64,000 nt of DNA, from contig NC_081861.1 in assembly GCF_963259705.1 (NCBI RefSeq), positions 71,281,623-71,345,622 of the forward strand, written 5' to 3'. The notes below the pieces were generated by a model, which had not been told where the DNA came from, searched no databases, and saw only the letters and a program-made list of their open reading frames with translations. Both the position numbers and the translations under genes were made by a program. The DNA comes from Myotis daubentonii (Eukaryota > Chordata > Mammalia > Chiroptera > Vespertilionidae). This document shows, in pieces, positions 34,293-46,369 of the stretch. Numbering within the stretch: the first letter of the stretch is position 1; every line of letters begins with the position of its first letter.

Positions 34293-34904
34293 CCAGAGCT
34301 ATAAAAAAAACAAAAACAAAAACAAAAAGCAGACTCGGTTTAGAAGATGGTGGTCGATGGAATGGCAGGCTGCAAGATAGTGTGTGAGTGAGAGAATGAA
34401 AGGAGAGCGTGTGGACATGCAGGGAGTGTCTATATTTGTGAGTAAGGGACTGTTATATTGCACAGGACTGTTGGGGACTGGCAGACCAGGATCCCCTGGC
34501 TGAGCAGCCTCTACAACTGCTGAAATCTTTCCAAGATTGTCCAGCTCTGCCACAGAGACTGTGCCATCTTGAAGGGGAGAGCGGCTGTAATTGGAATCCC
34601 AGCCTTACTTTCAACCAGGGATACCTCGGATAACTCCCAGGACCCTACCATCACAATTCCTAGGGACCAGCTGCCTCAGCTATGAACCCACAAACACTGA
34701 GAGTCCAGTCTCTCTGGTGACGGGCAACTAAAACATTTGTCCAGGGGGAAACAAGGTAGTGGCCGAATATGCAGATGGGTCCTATACCTTCTCACAGAGC
34801 AGATAGAAGGAACAGCTGAATCGAATAACATCCACACAGAATTGGTAAATTAAACACAGCTGGTGAGGCAATCCATGGATGGTAAGGTCAGAGATCACCT
34901 AGAG

Positions 34905-35230
34905 CAGTGGTTCTCAACCTTCCTAATGCCGCGACCCTTTAATACAGTTCCTCATGTTGTGGTGACCCCCAAACATAAAATTACTTTTGTTGCTACTACA
35001 TAACTGTAATTTTGCTACTGTTATGAGTCGTAATGTAAATATCTGATATGCAGGATGTATTTTCATTGTTACAAATTGAACATAATTAAAGCACAGTGAT
35101 TAATCAATAAAACAATGTATAATTATATATGTGTTTTCCAATGGTCTTAGGTGACCCCTGTGAAAGGGTCGTCCGACCCCCAAAGGGGTTGCGACCCGCA
35201 GGTTGTCAACCCACAGGTTGAGAACCGCTG
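34905..35230. mobile_element. SPIN nonautonomous hAT transposon
   Basis: The terminal inverted repeats CAGTGGTTCTCAACCT and GGTTGAGAACCGCTG are those of SPIN (Space Invader). The interior phrases TGTTGTGGTGACCCCCAAAC and AAAGGGTCGTCCGACCCCCA also fit. The 8-bp flanks are ACCTAGAG and ATCTAGAG; the right one fits the known SPIN target preference NTCTAGAN. It is 326 bp with no transposase. SPIN is known for horizontal transfer among tetrapods. Confidence 0.93.
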
Positions 35231-35295
35231 ATCTAGAGAGAGTCAACACAGGAGAGAAAGAGCTACATAACCAGACACCATGAGAGGAGCGAACA

Positions 35296-35884
35296 TGGGG
35301 AGACAAAGAAACAGCCCCCATGTGAAAGAAATGGAGGAATCATTGGAAAGGAAGTAAACAAAATGGAGGCAAGCAATTTGTCAGAGAAAGAATCCAGAGC
35401 AATGGTATTAAAAATGCTGAAAACGATGGAAGACAAACTCAACAATATGTGTAAGAATAAAGAGAAAATGAAAAGGAACCCAGAAGAAATGAAGAATGAC
35501 ATTGCTGCAATAAAGAACACATTAGAAAGCATCAACAATAGAATAGAAGAAGCAGAGGCCTTCATCAGTGAGCTAGAAGACAAAGTAGGAAAAAATACCC
35601 AAGCAGAGCAGCATCTAGAAAAAAACTTAAAAAAACAGAAGTTCCCTCAGGGAACTGTGGGACAACACCAAATGAAACAACATCCGCGTAATACTGGAGC
35701 CAGAAAAAGAAGAAACTGCTCAGAAAAGAGAAACCATGTATGAAAAAATAATGACAGAAAACTTCCCTGATATTGGGAAGAAAAACCTCACACAAGTCCA
35801 AGAAGCTCACAGAGTCCCAAACAGGATGAACCCAAAAAAGCAGAAACCAAGACACATCATAATTAAATTGAGAAACACTGATAT
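35296..35884 (+). pseudogene. L1 ORF1, first part, inactivated
   Basis: The coiled-coil N-terminal half of L1 ORF1p (KNTLESINNRIEEAEAFISE, ELEDKVGKNTQAEQHLEKN) is readable at 35363-35743 with stops before and frameshifts after. The C-terminal part (TYKGSPIRLLTDFSTE, KGLL end) follows the HAL1 insertion, at 38124-38396. Confidence 0.87.
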
Positions 35885-36247
35885 CAAAGCAAGAATCTTT
35901 TTTTAATTAAATCTTTATTGTTCAGATTATTACATTAGTTGCTCTTTTTCCCACCATAACTCCCCTCCACCCAGTTCTCACCCCACCCTCCACCCTCACT
36001 CCCCACCCACTGTCATCATGCATAGGTGCACGATTATTGTCCAATCTGTTCCCTCACCCCACACCCCTTTCCCCACCCCCAAGAATAGTCAGTCCATTTC
36101 CTTTCTATGTCCCTGATTCTATTACAATCGCCAGTTCATACTGTTCATCAGATTATTTATTCCCTTGATTTTTAGATTCACTTGTTGATAGATGTGTATT
36201 TGTTGTTCATAATTTGTATCTTTACCTTTTTCTTCTTCTTCCTCTTC

Positions 36248-37198
36248 TTAAAGGATACCTTTCAGCATTTCATATAATACTGGTTTGGTGGTGATGAACT
36301 CCTTTAGCTTTTTCTTATCTGTGAAGCTCTTTATCTGACCTTCACTTCTGAATGATAGCTTTGCTGGATAAAGTAGTCTTGGTTGTAGGTTCTTGGTATT
36401 CATCACTTTGAATATTTCTTGCAACTCCCTTCTGGCCTGCAAAGTTTCTGTTGAGAAATCAGCTGACAGTCATATGGGTACTCCCTTGTAGGTAACTGAT
36501 TTTCTTTCTCTTGCTGCTTTTAGGATTCTCTCTTTGTCTTTTGCCCTTGGCATTTTAGTTATGATGTGTCTTGGTGTGGTCCTCTTTGGATTCCTTTTGT
36601 TTGGGGTTCTCTGTGCTTCCTGGACTTGTAAGTCTATTTCTTTCACCAGGTAGGGGAAGTTTTCTGTCATTATTTCTTCAAAGAGGTTTTCAATATCTTG
36701 CTCTCCCTCTTCTTCTGGCACCCCTATAATTTGGATGTTGGTACGCTTGAAGCTGTCCCAGAGGCTCCTTACACTATCTTCGTATTTTTGGATTCTTTTT
36801 TCATTTTGCTTTTCTGGTTGGGTGTTTTTTGCTTCTTCGTATTTCAAATCTTTGACTTGATTCTTGCGTTCCTCTTGTCTGCTGTTGGGAGTCTGTATAA
36901 TGTTCTTTATTTCAGTCAGTGTATGCTTAATTTCTAGTTGGTCCTTTATCACAACATCGAGGGTCTCATTAGATTTCTTGAGGATCTCACTACATTTATC
37001 GGCGGTCTCACCAGTCTTCTTGCAGATCTCACTACATTTATCGGCGGTCTCACCAGTCTTTTTGAGGGCCTTATTAAGTTTATCGGCGGCTTCTAGACAG
37101 TTCTTTAAAGACCTTAAAAGTGTGGTTTTGAAATCTAGATCCAGCAGTTTGCTTTCCTCCAATTCTGTCGTTTGTGTCCTATTTATTTGTCTCGGCAT
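36248..37198 (-). pseudogene. HAL1 ORF1, one nonsense change, extended coiled coil
   Basis: L1-type ORF1 RNA-binding protein. The reading frame from 37198 is open for 242 codons (coiled coil, RRM with TNIQIIGVPEEEGEQDIENL, and VTYKGVPI). It then meets a stop where the copy at 5963 has CGA: CGA to TGA at about 36471, typical CpG decay. Reading continues in frame to 36248 (QARRELQEIFKVMN.. ending MLKGIL). The coiled coil contains KKTGETADKCSEIC and KKTGETADKCSEIL, a tandem 14-residue (42-bp) repeat. It is 28 residues longer there than the other copy. This is a near-intact, recently mobile element by inference. Confidence 0.88.
36983..37066 (-). repeat. 42-bp tandem duplication in HAL1 ORF1
   Basis: GATCTCACTACATTTATCGG starts at 36983 and again at 37025, a 42-bp period. 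It encodes two 14-residue coiled-coil units. Confidence 0.92.
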
Positions 37199-38445
37199 TT
37201 TTTATGCTTCGCTGTGTTGATAGAATGCCTTTCTGTGCTAAGTGTCCCAATTACCTGAGGTAGACACTCTTGGTTCACCCCCTTGTGGGCTTTGTGCACA
37301 GTCTTGTTGTAATTAAGCCTTGATTGTTGTAGTTATCACTGTGAGGAATTGACCTCCAGGCCAATTGGCTGTGAGAATCAGCTGTGTCTGCAGTGGGAGA
37401 ACTTCTGTGCTGGAGACACCCCTCTGGGGTTAGACTTGCTTCGATGGGGCTTTAGTGCTCACTGAGTCTGCCCCCTGAGTGTGTCTTTTATGGTTCCATG
37501 GAGCTTCAAACTGGATGGTCCCACTCTGACCTCTGGGCTTCCTGGCTCCTGGATCTCTAGGGAGCTGCTAATCTAGCCTTTGCTTGAGGCTATCCAGGAA
37601 AAGTCTCCCTGCAGGGCTTGGGCAGGGAGGGTCCCATGGGATCAACAGAGCAGGGTTAGCAATTATGGCTGCCCTCATTCTTGCCCTCAGAGGCTCTGCT
37701 TCTCAGTGTCCCAGTAATCGCTGCAAGCCCCATGGAGAGAAAGCTGCCCTAGGGTTCTGAGCGATGCCAGACAGTCCCGCTTCTCCCGTAGGAGTCTGGG
37801 TCCCTAGAGACTCGCCCACAGCTGGAGCTCGGAGATTGAGACTCCCTCCCAATTGAAAACAACATCCACACCCTCAGCCGCCAGCCTGCTCCGCATGCAC
37901 TCCACACCTTAGTACTTTATGTCAGCACTGTGCCTCCTCTGAGCCCCGGTATGTTTTTCTCTTTCCTCCTAGTTGTAGAACTTCCACTCAGCCAGCTTTC
38001 CTGTGGTTCTGGATGATGTCCGTTCCATCTTTTAGTTGTATTTTTGAAGTGGTTGTTCGAGGCAGCAAACTCCGGTGTTTACCTATGCCGCCATCTTGGT
38101 TTCTCCTCCAAAGCAAGAATCTTAAAGGCTGCCAGAGAGAGACAGAAAGTTACCTACAAGGGATCTCCCATCAGACTATTGACTGATTTCTCAACAGAAA
38201 CACATAAGGATAGAAGGGAACGGAATGGAATATACAAAATCATGCAAAGCAAGGGTCTGAATCCAAAAATACTGTACCAAGCAAGGGTATCAATCAAAAT
38301 TGAGGGTGAAATCAGGAGCTTCACAGACAAAAAAGGACTAAGGGAGATTATTACCACCAAACCAGCAATTCAAGAAATGCTAAAGGGTCTGCTGTAAAAA
38401 GAAGAAATAGAAGATGAAGAAGGAACACAAGCATAAAGAATAAAA

Positions 38446-41400
38446 ATGGCGACAAGCAAGTTCTTATCAATACCTTTAAATGTAAATGGATTAAATGCCT
38501 CAATCAAAAGACATAAGGTAGCTGAATGGATAAGAAAACATTACCTATGTATCTGCTGTCTGCAAAACACCCACCTCAGAGCACAGGACTCACACAGACT
38601 GATGGTGAATGGATGGAAAAAGTTTTTCAGGTGAGTAGAAATGAAAAAAAAAAAAAGCTGGGATAGCAATACTTATATCTAACAAATTAGTCCTCAAAGA
38701 GAAGGCCATAACAAGAGATAAGGAAGGCCACTTCATAATACTAAAGGGAGCAACTCAACAAGACAATATAACTCTGGTAAACATATGTGCACCCAATACA
38801 GGAGCACACAAATATATAAAAAATTTCAGGAGGATATCAAGAGAGAGATCAATAGCAATACAGTCATAGTAGGGGACTTAAATGCCCCACTAACATCACT
38901 GGATAAATCCTGTCAACAAAAAATCAGCAAACAAACATCAATCCTAAATGACACACTAGATCATATGGAATTAATTAACATTCTCAGTACATTTAACCCC
39001 AAAGCCACAGAATATACATTCTTCTCAAGTGCTCATTGGTCATTTTCAAAGATAGAACACATATTGGGACACAAGCAAAGTCTCCTCAAATTCAAGAAGA
39101 TAGAAATCATATCAAGCATCTTCTCAGACCACAATGGCATAAAACTAGAAATAAACTACAATAAAAACAATAAAAAAATCAAACACCTGGAGGCTAAATA
39201 GTACGCTATTAAACAATGCCTGGGTTACCAGAGGGATCAAATAAAAATAAAAAGCATCCTTTAAACAAATTACAATGAAAACAAAACAATCCAAAATATG
39301 TGGGGCACAATGAAAGCAGTCCTGAGAGGGAACTTCATAGCTCTACAAGCCTACTTCAAAAAAACAAGAAAAAATGGTTAAAAAAAATTATCTAACCTTG
39401 CAACTTAAAGAGAAAGAGAGTAACAAGAAAAGCCTAGAATAAGCAGAAGAAAGGAAATAATAAAGATAAGAGCAGAAATATATGACATAGAGATAAAAAC
39501 AAACAACAACAACAACAAAAAAAACAATGCAAAAGATCAATGAAACCAAGAACTGGTTCTTTGAAAGGATAAATAAGATTGATGAACCTCTATCCAGGCT
39601 CACCAAGAAGCAAAGAGAGAAGACCTAAATAAATCAAATCAGAAATGAAAGAGGTGAAGTAAAAACTGACTCCACAGACACACAAAGTATTGTGAAAAAA
39701 TATTATGAACAACTCTACCCCAACAAACTGGACAACCTCCATGAAAAATACAAGCTTCCAAAAACTCAATAAGGAAGAATAAAAGACCTGAATAGGCTGA
39801 TAACTAGTTATAAAATTGAAACAGTAATCAAAAAGTTTCCAGCAAACAAAAGCCCTGGTCCAGAAGGCTTCAAAGGGGAGTTTTACCAAACCTTCAGAGA
39901 AGAACTAAAACATATCCTTCTCAGACTATTACAAAAAATTCAGGAGGAGGCACACTTCCAAGCTTGTTCTATGAAGCCAGCTTTACCATAACCCCCAAAC
40001 CAGATAAAGATACTACAAAGAAAGAGAATTACAGGCCCATATCTTTGATTTACATAGTTGCTAAAATCCTCAGCAAAATTCCAGCAAACCAGATCCAGCA
40101 TTACATCATTAACAAGTGGGGTTTATTCTAGGGATTCAAGTCTGGTACCATATCATCAAATCAATACATCACATAAACAATTTATAAGACAAAAATTACA
40201 TAATCACATTGGTTGATGTAGAAAAAGCATTTGACAGAATCCAACACCCTTTTCTGATAAAAACTCTCAGCAAAGTGGGAATAGAGGGATCATACCTCAA
40301 CATAATAAAAGCCTTATATGACAAACCTACAGCCAACATCATACTCAATGAGCAAAAACTAAAACCATTTCCCCTAAGAACAGGAACAAGACAGGGATGC
40401 CGTGTTTCACCACTCCTATTTGACATAGTACTGGAAGTACTAGCCATAGCGATCAGACAAGAAGACATAAAAGGCATCCAAATTGGGGGAAAAAAGGAGG
40501 AAAATTGTCATTATTTGCATATGCCTTAATATTGTATATCAAAAACCCTAAAGACTCCATCAAAAGACTTAATAAATGAATTCAGCAATGTAGCAGGATA
40601 CCAAATTAGTATTGGGAAATCTATGACTTTTTTATATACCAATAATGAACTCAGAGAAATAGAAATTTTAAAAAAATCTCATTTACCATTGCAACAAAAC
40701 ATTAAGATACCTAGGAATAAATTTATCGAAAAGAGGTAAAGGAACTGTACTTAAAAAACTACAAGATGCAGAAAAAAGAGACAGAGGAAGACATAAAAAA
40801 ATGGAAGAATATACCGTGTTCATGGATTGAACATCATTAACATGGCCATACTGCCCAAAGCAATCTATAGATTCAATGCAATCCCCATTAAAATACCAAT
40901 TACATATTTAAAAGACCTAGAACAAACTCTCCTAAAATTCCTCTGGAGTAAAAAGACCCTGAATAGCAGCAGCAATCTTGAGAAAGAAGAACAAAGTTGG
41001 AGGGATCACAATACCAGATATCAAACTATATTACAAAGCCACTGTTCTCAAAACTGCCTGATACTGGCATAAGAACAGAAATATAGACCAATGGAACAGA
41101 ACAGAGAACCCAGAGATGGACCCAAATATTATGCTTAATTAATATTTGATATAGGAGTCAAGAACATACAATGGAGTCAAGATAGTCTCTTAAATAAATG
41201 GTGTTGGGAAAATTGGACAGATACTTGCAAAAATATGAAAGTAGACTACCAACTTACATGATACACAAAAATGAACTCAAAATGGATAAAGGACTTAAGC
41301 GTAAGACAGGACACCATGAAACTCTTAGAGGACTCCATAGGGAACAAAATAACAGACATATGTTGTAGCAATATTTTTACCAATACAGCTCCTAGGGCAA

Positions 41401-42240
41401 TTGGAACTACTAGTAAGGAGAAAATAAACAAATGGGACCACATCAAAATAAAAGAAAACTTCTGCACAGCAAAAGAAACCATCAACAAAACAACAAGAAG
41501 CCCCACTGCATGGGTGAACATATTTACTAATGTTATCTCAAATTAGGGCCTAATCTACAAAATTTACAGGGAACTCATACAACTTAACAAAAGGAAGATA
41601 AATAACCAATCAAAGAATGGGCCAAAGACCTTAATAGACACTTTTTGAAAGAGGACATATAGAAAGCAAGAGACATCTGAAAACATGCTCAATGTCACTA
41701 ATCACCTGAGAGATGCAAATCAAAATAACAATGAGGTACCATCTCACACATGTCAGAATGCCTGTCATCAACAAATCAACAAATGGCAAGTGCTGGAGAG
41801 GATGCAGAGAAAAAGGAACCCTTTTGCACTGCTGGTGGGAATGCAGACTAGTGCAGCCACTGTGAAGAACAATATGGTGTTTCCTCAAAAAATTAAAAAT
41901 GGAACTTCCATTTGACCCAGTAATCCCACTGCTAGGAATGTATCCCAAGAAAACAGAAACACCATTCAGAAAGGATATATGCACCCCTATGTTCATAGCA
42001 GCACAATTTATAATAGCTAAGATTTGAAAACAGCCTAAGTGCCCATCAGCAGTTTAGAAAATTGTGGTACATCTTCACAATGGAATTCTATGCTGATGTA
42101 AGAAAGAAGGAATTCTTACCATTTGCAACAGCATGGATGGAACTGGACACCATTATGCTAAGTGAAATAAGCCAGTCAGAGAAAGATAAATATCATATGA
42201 TCTCACTCATTTGTGGAATTTAATGAACAACATAAACTGG
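38446..42240 (+). pseudogene. L1 ORF2, inactivated
   Basis: The endonuclease starts at 38446 (IPLNVNGLNASIKRHKVAEW). The usual catalytic QETH phrase reads QNTHL here, so the metal-binding glutamate is lost. GDLNAPL and SDHNGIKLEI follow (38785-39201). RT blocks lie at 40209-40529 ([12 protein letters not shown] motif [19 protein letters not shown] motif B); motif C is shifted out of frame. The downstream blocks at 40827-41072, 41271-41546 and 41685-41915 are in differing frames. Confidence 0.92.
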
Positions 42241-42504
42241 TAAACAAAAATAGGACCAGAGACATAGAAGCATCCAACAGACTGTACAACCTATGAGGGA
42301 AGGTGGGGGGTGAGAGGGTAAGAGATCAACCTAAGGTCTTGTATGCATGCATATGAGCATAACCAATGGACACAGATAGTAGGCGGGTGAGGGCTTGTGT
42401 TTGGAGATGGGGGTGGTCGGGGAGATGTCAATGAGGGAAAAAGGAGACTCATGAAATACTTTAAACAATAAAGAATTTAAATTTAAAATAAAAACAACTC
42501 CAAA

Positions 42505-42625
42505 ACTGTCAACATTTTGATCTTTGACTTCTAGACTCCAGAACAGTAAAAATAATAAATTTCTATTATTTAAGTCACCCAATCAGTGGTATTTTGTTAT
42601 CGTCCCCTTAGGAAACTAATAGAAG
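42505..42625 (+). mobile_element. MLT1-type LTR, 3' part
   Basis: ACTCCAGAACAGTAAAAATA and GTGGTATTTTGTTATCGTCC are the MaLR 3' end. It may be the other half of the LTR at 33990-34292. However, about 40 bp of LTR text appears, diverged, on both sides of the L1, so two separate LTRs are also possible. Confidence 0.65.
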
Positions 42626-43843
42626 AGCCTAATAAGACGAGAGGCAACATTAAAAGTACAAACATATGCAGAATGGGAGTCCTAGAGGGAGAGGAAAGAG
42701 AAGAATAAAATGGATATTTATAGAAATAGTAGCAGAAAATGTCACAAATCTTATGAAATGCTTGAATGTATATATTTTTGTTTTTCTTGTTTTTTTTACT
42801 TGTTTATTTTAATATATCTTTATTATTGAAAGTATTACAGCCATCCCACTTTCTTTGCCCATTGACCCCTTCAACTCTGCTCCCACCCCTTCCCCAGGCC
42901 TTCACCACACTATCGTTTGTGTCCATGGGTTATGTATATATGCATATAAGTTCTTTGGTTAATATCTCCACCCCACAATTTCCTCTGAGACTAGTCAGTC
43001 TGTTACATGCTTCTATGACTATGGATCTATTTTTTTCATCATTTTATTTTGTTCATTAGATTCCACATATAAGTGAGATAATGTGATTCTTGTCTTTCTC
43101 TGACTGGCTTATTAGCCTAATACTCCCCAGGTCCCTCCGTGATGTCTCAAAGTGTAAGAGAGACCCTTCTTTATTACAGCTACATAGTATTCTATTATAT
43201 AAATATACCAGCCTTTTAACCCCTCATCTATTTATGAGCATTTGGGATGTTTCCAGATTTTAGCCATTACAAAGAGCACTGCTATGAACATAGGAGTACA
43301 TATGTTCTTTCTGATTGGTGTTCCTAGATTCTTAGGCTATATTCCTAGGAGTGGGATCATGGCAGTTCCATTTTTAATTTTTTGAGGAAACTCCATACTG
43401 CATTCCCACCAGCAGTGTACTAGGGTTCCCTTCTCTCCATCTCTTTGCCAGCACTTGTCATTTGTTGATGGTAGCCATTCTGACAGGAGTGAGGTGATAC
43501 CTCATTGTTGGTTTTATTAGATTCTCTTTGATGATTAGTGACTTTGAGAAATTTTTCCTACGTCTCTTTTCTATTTAGGTCCTTTACCTATTTTCTAGTT
43601 GGATTGTTTGTCTTCTTTATGTTAGGTTGTATGAATTATTTATACATTTTTATACATTTTTTTAAATTAACCCTTTATCAGATGTCTCATTGGAAAATAT
43701 GTTTTCCTACACAGTGGGATCACTTTTTATTTTGTTGATGGATTTTTTGGCTGTACAGAATCTTTTTATTTTGATGTAGCACCCTTTATTTATTTTATCC
43801 TTTGTTTCCCTTGCCCTAGGAGAGTGATTGGCAAACTCATTAG

Positions 43844-44034
43844 TCAACAGAGCCAAATATCAACAGTACAACGATTGAAATTTCTTTTGAGAGCCAAATT
43901 TTTTAAACTTAAACTATATAGGTAGGTACACTGTTATTAACTTAATTAGGGTACTCCTAAGGCTTAGGAAGAGCCACACTCAAGGGACCAAAGAGCCTCA
44001 TGTGGCTCACGAGCCGCAGTTTGCTGACCACGGC
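43844..44034. mobile_element. Nonautonomous hAT transposon
   Basis: Left end GTGATTGGCAAACTCATTAG and right end GAGCCGCAGTTTGCTGACCA form hAT-like inverted ends (TTGGCAAACT versus AGTTTGCTGA). No matching 8-bp duplication can be seen because the right flank is HeliBat DNA, so its ends are approximate. Confidence 0.8.
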
Positions 44035-44312
44035 CCCGGCTGGCACCTGTCTTGGCCAGCCTGATGCCACCTGCTCGCCAGCCCACCCCCCTGCCTCCAC
44101 TGCTGGTCACCTTCCTCTGTGAGGTGACCAGAGGGGCATCGTGGGACTCTTGCTGGCACCTGTCTTGGCTGGCCTGGGGCCTGAGGGCTGGGAGCAGCTC
44201 CTGTGTTGAGTGTCTGTCCCTCTGGTGGTCAGTGCACATCATAGCAACTGGTAGTTCTGCCAGTGGTTCCTCCATTCATTTGATTTGCATATTAGGCTTT
44301 TATTATATAGGA
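44035..44312 (-). mobile_element. HeliBat fragment lacking its 3' end
   Basis: The 5' end is clear in reverse: CTGGTGGTCAGTGCACATCA, TTTGCATATTAGGC, TTTTATTATATAGGA (44312). No CTAG or hairpin occurs at the low-coordinate side, where the hAT ends. Confidence 0.85.
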
Positions 44313-46150
44313 CTTCTAGTTTCATGCCATTGTGATCTGAGAAGAGGCTTGATAGTATTTCAATCTTCTTTAACTTGTAGATATTAGTTTGTGTCTGTCT
44401 TTGAGAATGTCTCATGCAATTGAAAAGAATGTATATTCTGCAGTTTGGGATGAAATGTTCTGCAAATGTCAATTAAAACCATATAAGCCAGTGTGTCGTT
44501 CAGTGTCACTGTGTCCTTGTTCATTTTTTGTCTGGAATATTTATCCAGTAAAGTCAATTGGGTGTTGAAGTCCCCTAGAATGACTGTATTGCTCTCCATC
44601 TCTTCCTTATTATCCTCCAAGGGTCTTTTTATGTATTCTTATTTCTGCTATGTCTTTATTCATTTCCAACTGGTTGTTTTTAGTTTCTATTTTTTTTCAT
44701 ACTATCGAACATCCTTATAACCATTACCTGAACTCTATATCTAATAAATTGCTTATCATCATTTCATTTAGCTCTTCTTTTGGAGAATTCTCTCATTCTT
44801 TCATTTGGAGCTTGTTTCTGTCTCCCAATTTTGACTGCCTGTTTGGGTTTGTTTCTATGCATTAGGTATATCTGCTAGGATTCTCCGGTTTGGTAGAGTA
44901 GTCTTATCTAGTAGGTGTCCTGTGGGACCCAGTGATGCAGTCTCCCTGCTCACTAGACGAGTCTCCCTGCTCTCCTGTTGTAATCGAGTTTTGAGTTTTA
45001 TTGTGTTGTTTGTATGTGGGCTTGACCCTCAGGCTGGCTGATAGTGAGGTTCAATCCCCAACACAGTATGAAGGCTGCTGTGCAGGCGTTTTTCACACAA
45101 AGCTGAATTCACCTCAGCAGAGTTTGGAGCCTGCTAATATCTCCCTGTGGATATACTGCTTGTGAGACTTTTTAAATCCTGCTCTGTTTTTGTCTGGGCT
45201 GGACTCTGGGTTTATTGGTTTTCAGCCTCTTCAGAATGTTTCAATGAAGGCAAGCCATTGTGAGACTTTGTAACTGGCCTGAGTACCCTTTTTGTAGCTA
45301 TCAGTGAACCTCAGCTTGTATATCCCTCTGCTGGGGCTGGGTACATTTGGAAAGAAAGCCACACACCAAGGTCTGCTCTTCCTAGCCCTGGGTCCCAAAG
45401 CAGATCAGACAAAGACTAAAGCCCCCAGATATTAATCTCTGCCTGCATGATAATTGGTAATGTAAGTCACTTAATGAGCCTCAGGCTGTATACCAGCAGG
45501 GCATAAACTCCAGAGGGTGTGGCAAGAAGGTTTCCAATGGTTGGGGCAATTGCTTCCTCTCAGGCTAAAGTTGCCTGGATGGTCTGCCTGAGAAATATGA
45601 CCTCTGCAGTATGGGGGAATGACTCAGCACAGGGATCCAGATGGCTGTCCTCTCAGCTCTGTCCCCACAGCCACTAAATCCGGACTCTCCTTACTAGTCC
45701 ACTCTTCACTTCCTCTGCCAGAGCACAAGATGAGTGTCTGCCCATGAAATTTTGTGCATTGGCCCTGCATTTCTAGCCATCTCTACCTGGCAGAGAGAAA
45801 CCCTGCTACTTTTTATAGCCAGATATTTTGGGGGCACCTTTCCAAATTCTGTTGTTTATACTGGGGAACCCTGTTTGGGGTTTAGACCCCAAACTTCTAA
45901 GGGGGAACTCTCTGCAGCTGAGATATCCCTCTGGAATTTCAGCTGCTGACAGTGGGAGCCTGGCCAGTCCCCTTGCACCTCCACATTTCCTATCAGTATC
46001 AATGTGGCCTCTTTAAGTCCTTGATTATAAGAGTTCTCTCCAGCTAGCCTTCAGTTGGTAATTTAGCATGGTTTTTCTGTATTTTAGTTTTAATTCCAAT
46101 TTGGTCCTGAGAGAATGTCAGTGTAGCTTCTACTTCAGATGTATGTGTTT

Positions 46151-46369
46151 TGTTTTGTTTTAATGAAAAGAGGTTTTATAGAAAGTAACCTCATAGGGAG
46201 ATCTGATAATAAATTCTTAACTGGGCAGATAGGTTATAGTGTGTTGTCATGCCCCAGGCATATAACTTCTTTAGTAAAAGGTTTGTGTCTGCTTTAAGCA
46301 AGCTATATCCACTGTTTCTGTTCATTTAGGTTAATACACCTTTGAAATGTATGTTTTCAACCCCCTCAG
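46151..46369. other. Intergenic sequence, nothing recognised
   Basis: About 220 bp between two L1 pieces; no call. Confidence 0.45.

Larger units (their letters stand above)
35900..38108 (-). mobile_element. HAL1 (half-L1) retrotransposon, second copy
   Basis: It is inserted in reverse, flanked by a perfect 15-bp duplication CAAAGCAAGAATCTT (35885-35899 and 38109-38123). In element orientation it starts AGGAGAAACCAAGATGGCGG, with 5' UTR, ORF1 (37198 to 36248), a short AAGAGGAAGAAGAAG segment, a 3' UTR, and the tail CAATAAAGATTTAATT. No ORF2 is present. The layout matches the copy at 5259-7166, with ends agreeing base for base over long stretches. Confidence 0.94.
34293..42495 (+). mobile_element. 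L1 LINE, near full length, with SPIN and HAL1 inserted
   Basis: It comprises a 5' UTR (to about 35290), ORF1 (35296-35884 and 38124-38396), ORF2 (38446-42240), and a 3' UTR ending ACTTTAAACAATAAAGAATT. The HAL1 at 35900-38108 splits ORF1 with a 15-bp duplication, and SPIN lies in the 5' UTR. Both are younger. The exact 5' end is uncertain because of an A/C-rich run at 34303-34328. Confidence 0.88.
42767..46150 (-). mobile_element. L1 LINE, reverse, with large internal loss
   Basis: 42767-43838 is the 3' UTR and C-terminal ORF2 (CCATTGACCCCTTCAACTCT, TATTCCTAGGAGTGGGATCA). 44313-44620 is the endonuclease region (reverse reading includes SDHNGMKLEV and GDFNTQLTLLDK), and 44620-46150 is ORF1/5' UTR-like. 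About 3 kb of ORF2 (all RT) is missing between the parts, where a hAT and a HeliBat fragment now sit. Two separate L1 pieces are an alternative. Confidence 0.8.

Noticed and set aside
36864..37220. 118-codon plus-strand frame with repeats
   Set aside because: It is the antisense shadow of the HAL1 ORF1 coiled coil and its 42-bp duplication.
33990..42625. One MLT1 LTR cleanly split by the L1
   Set aside because: About 40 bp of LTR text occurs on both sides but is diverged, so it is not a target duplication. I kept the two parts separate.
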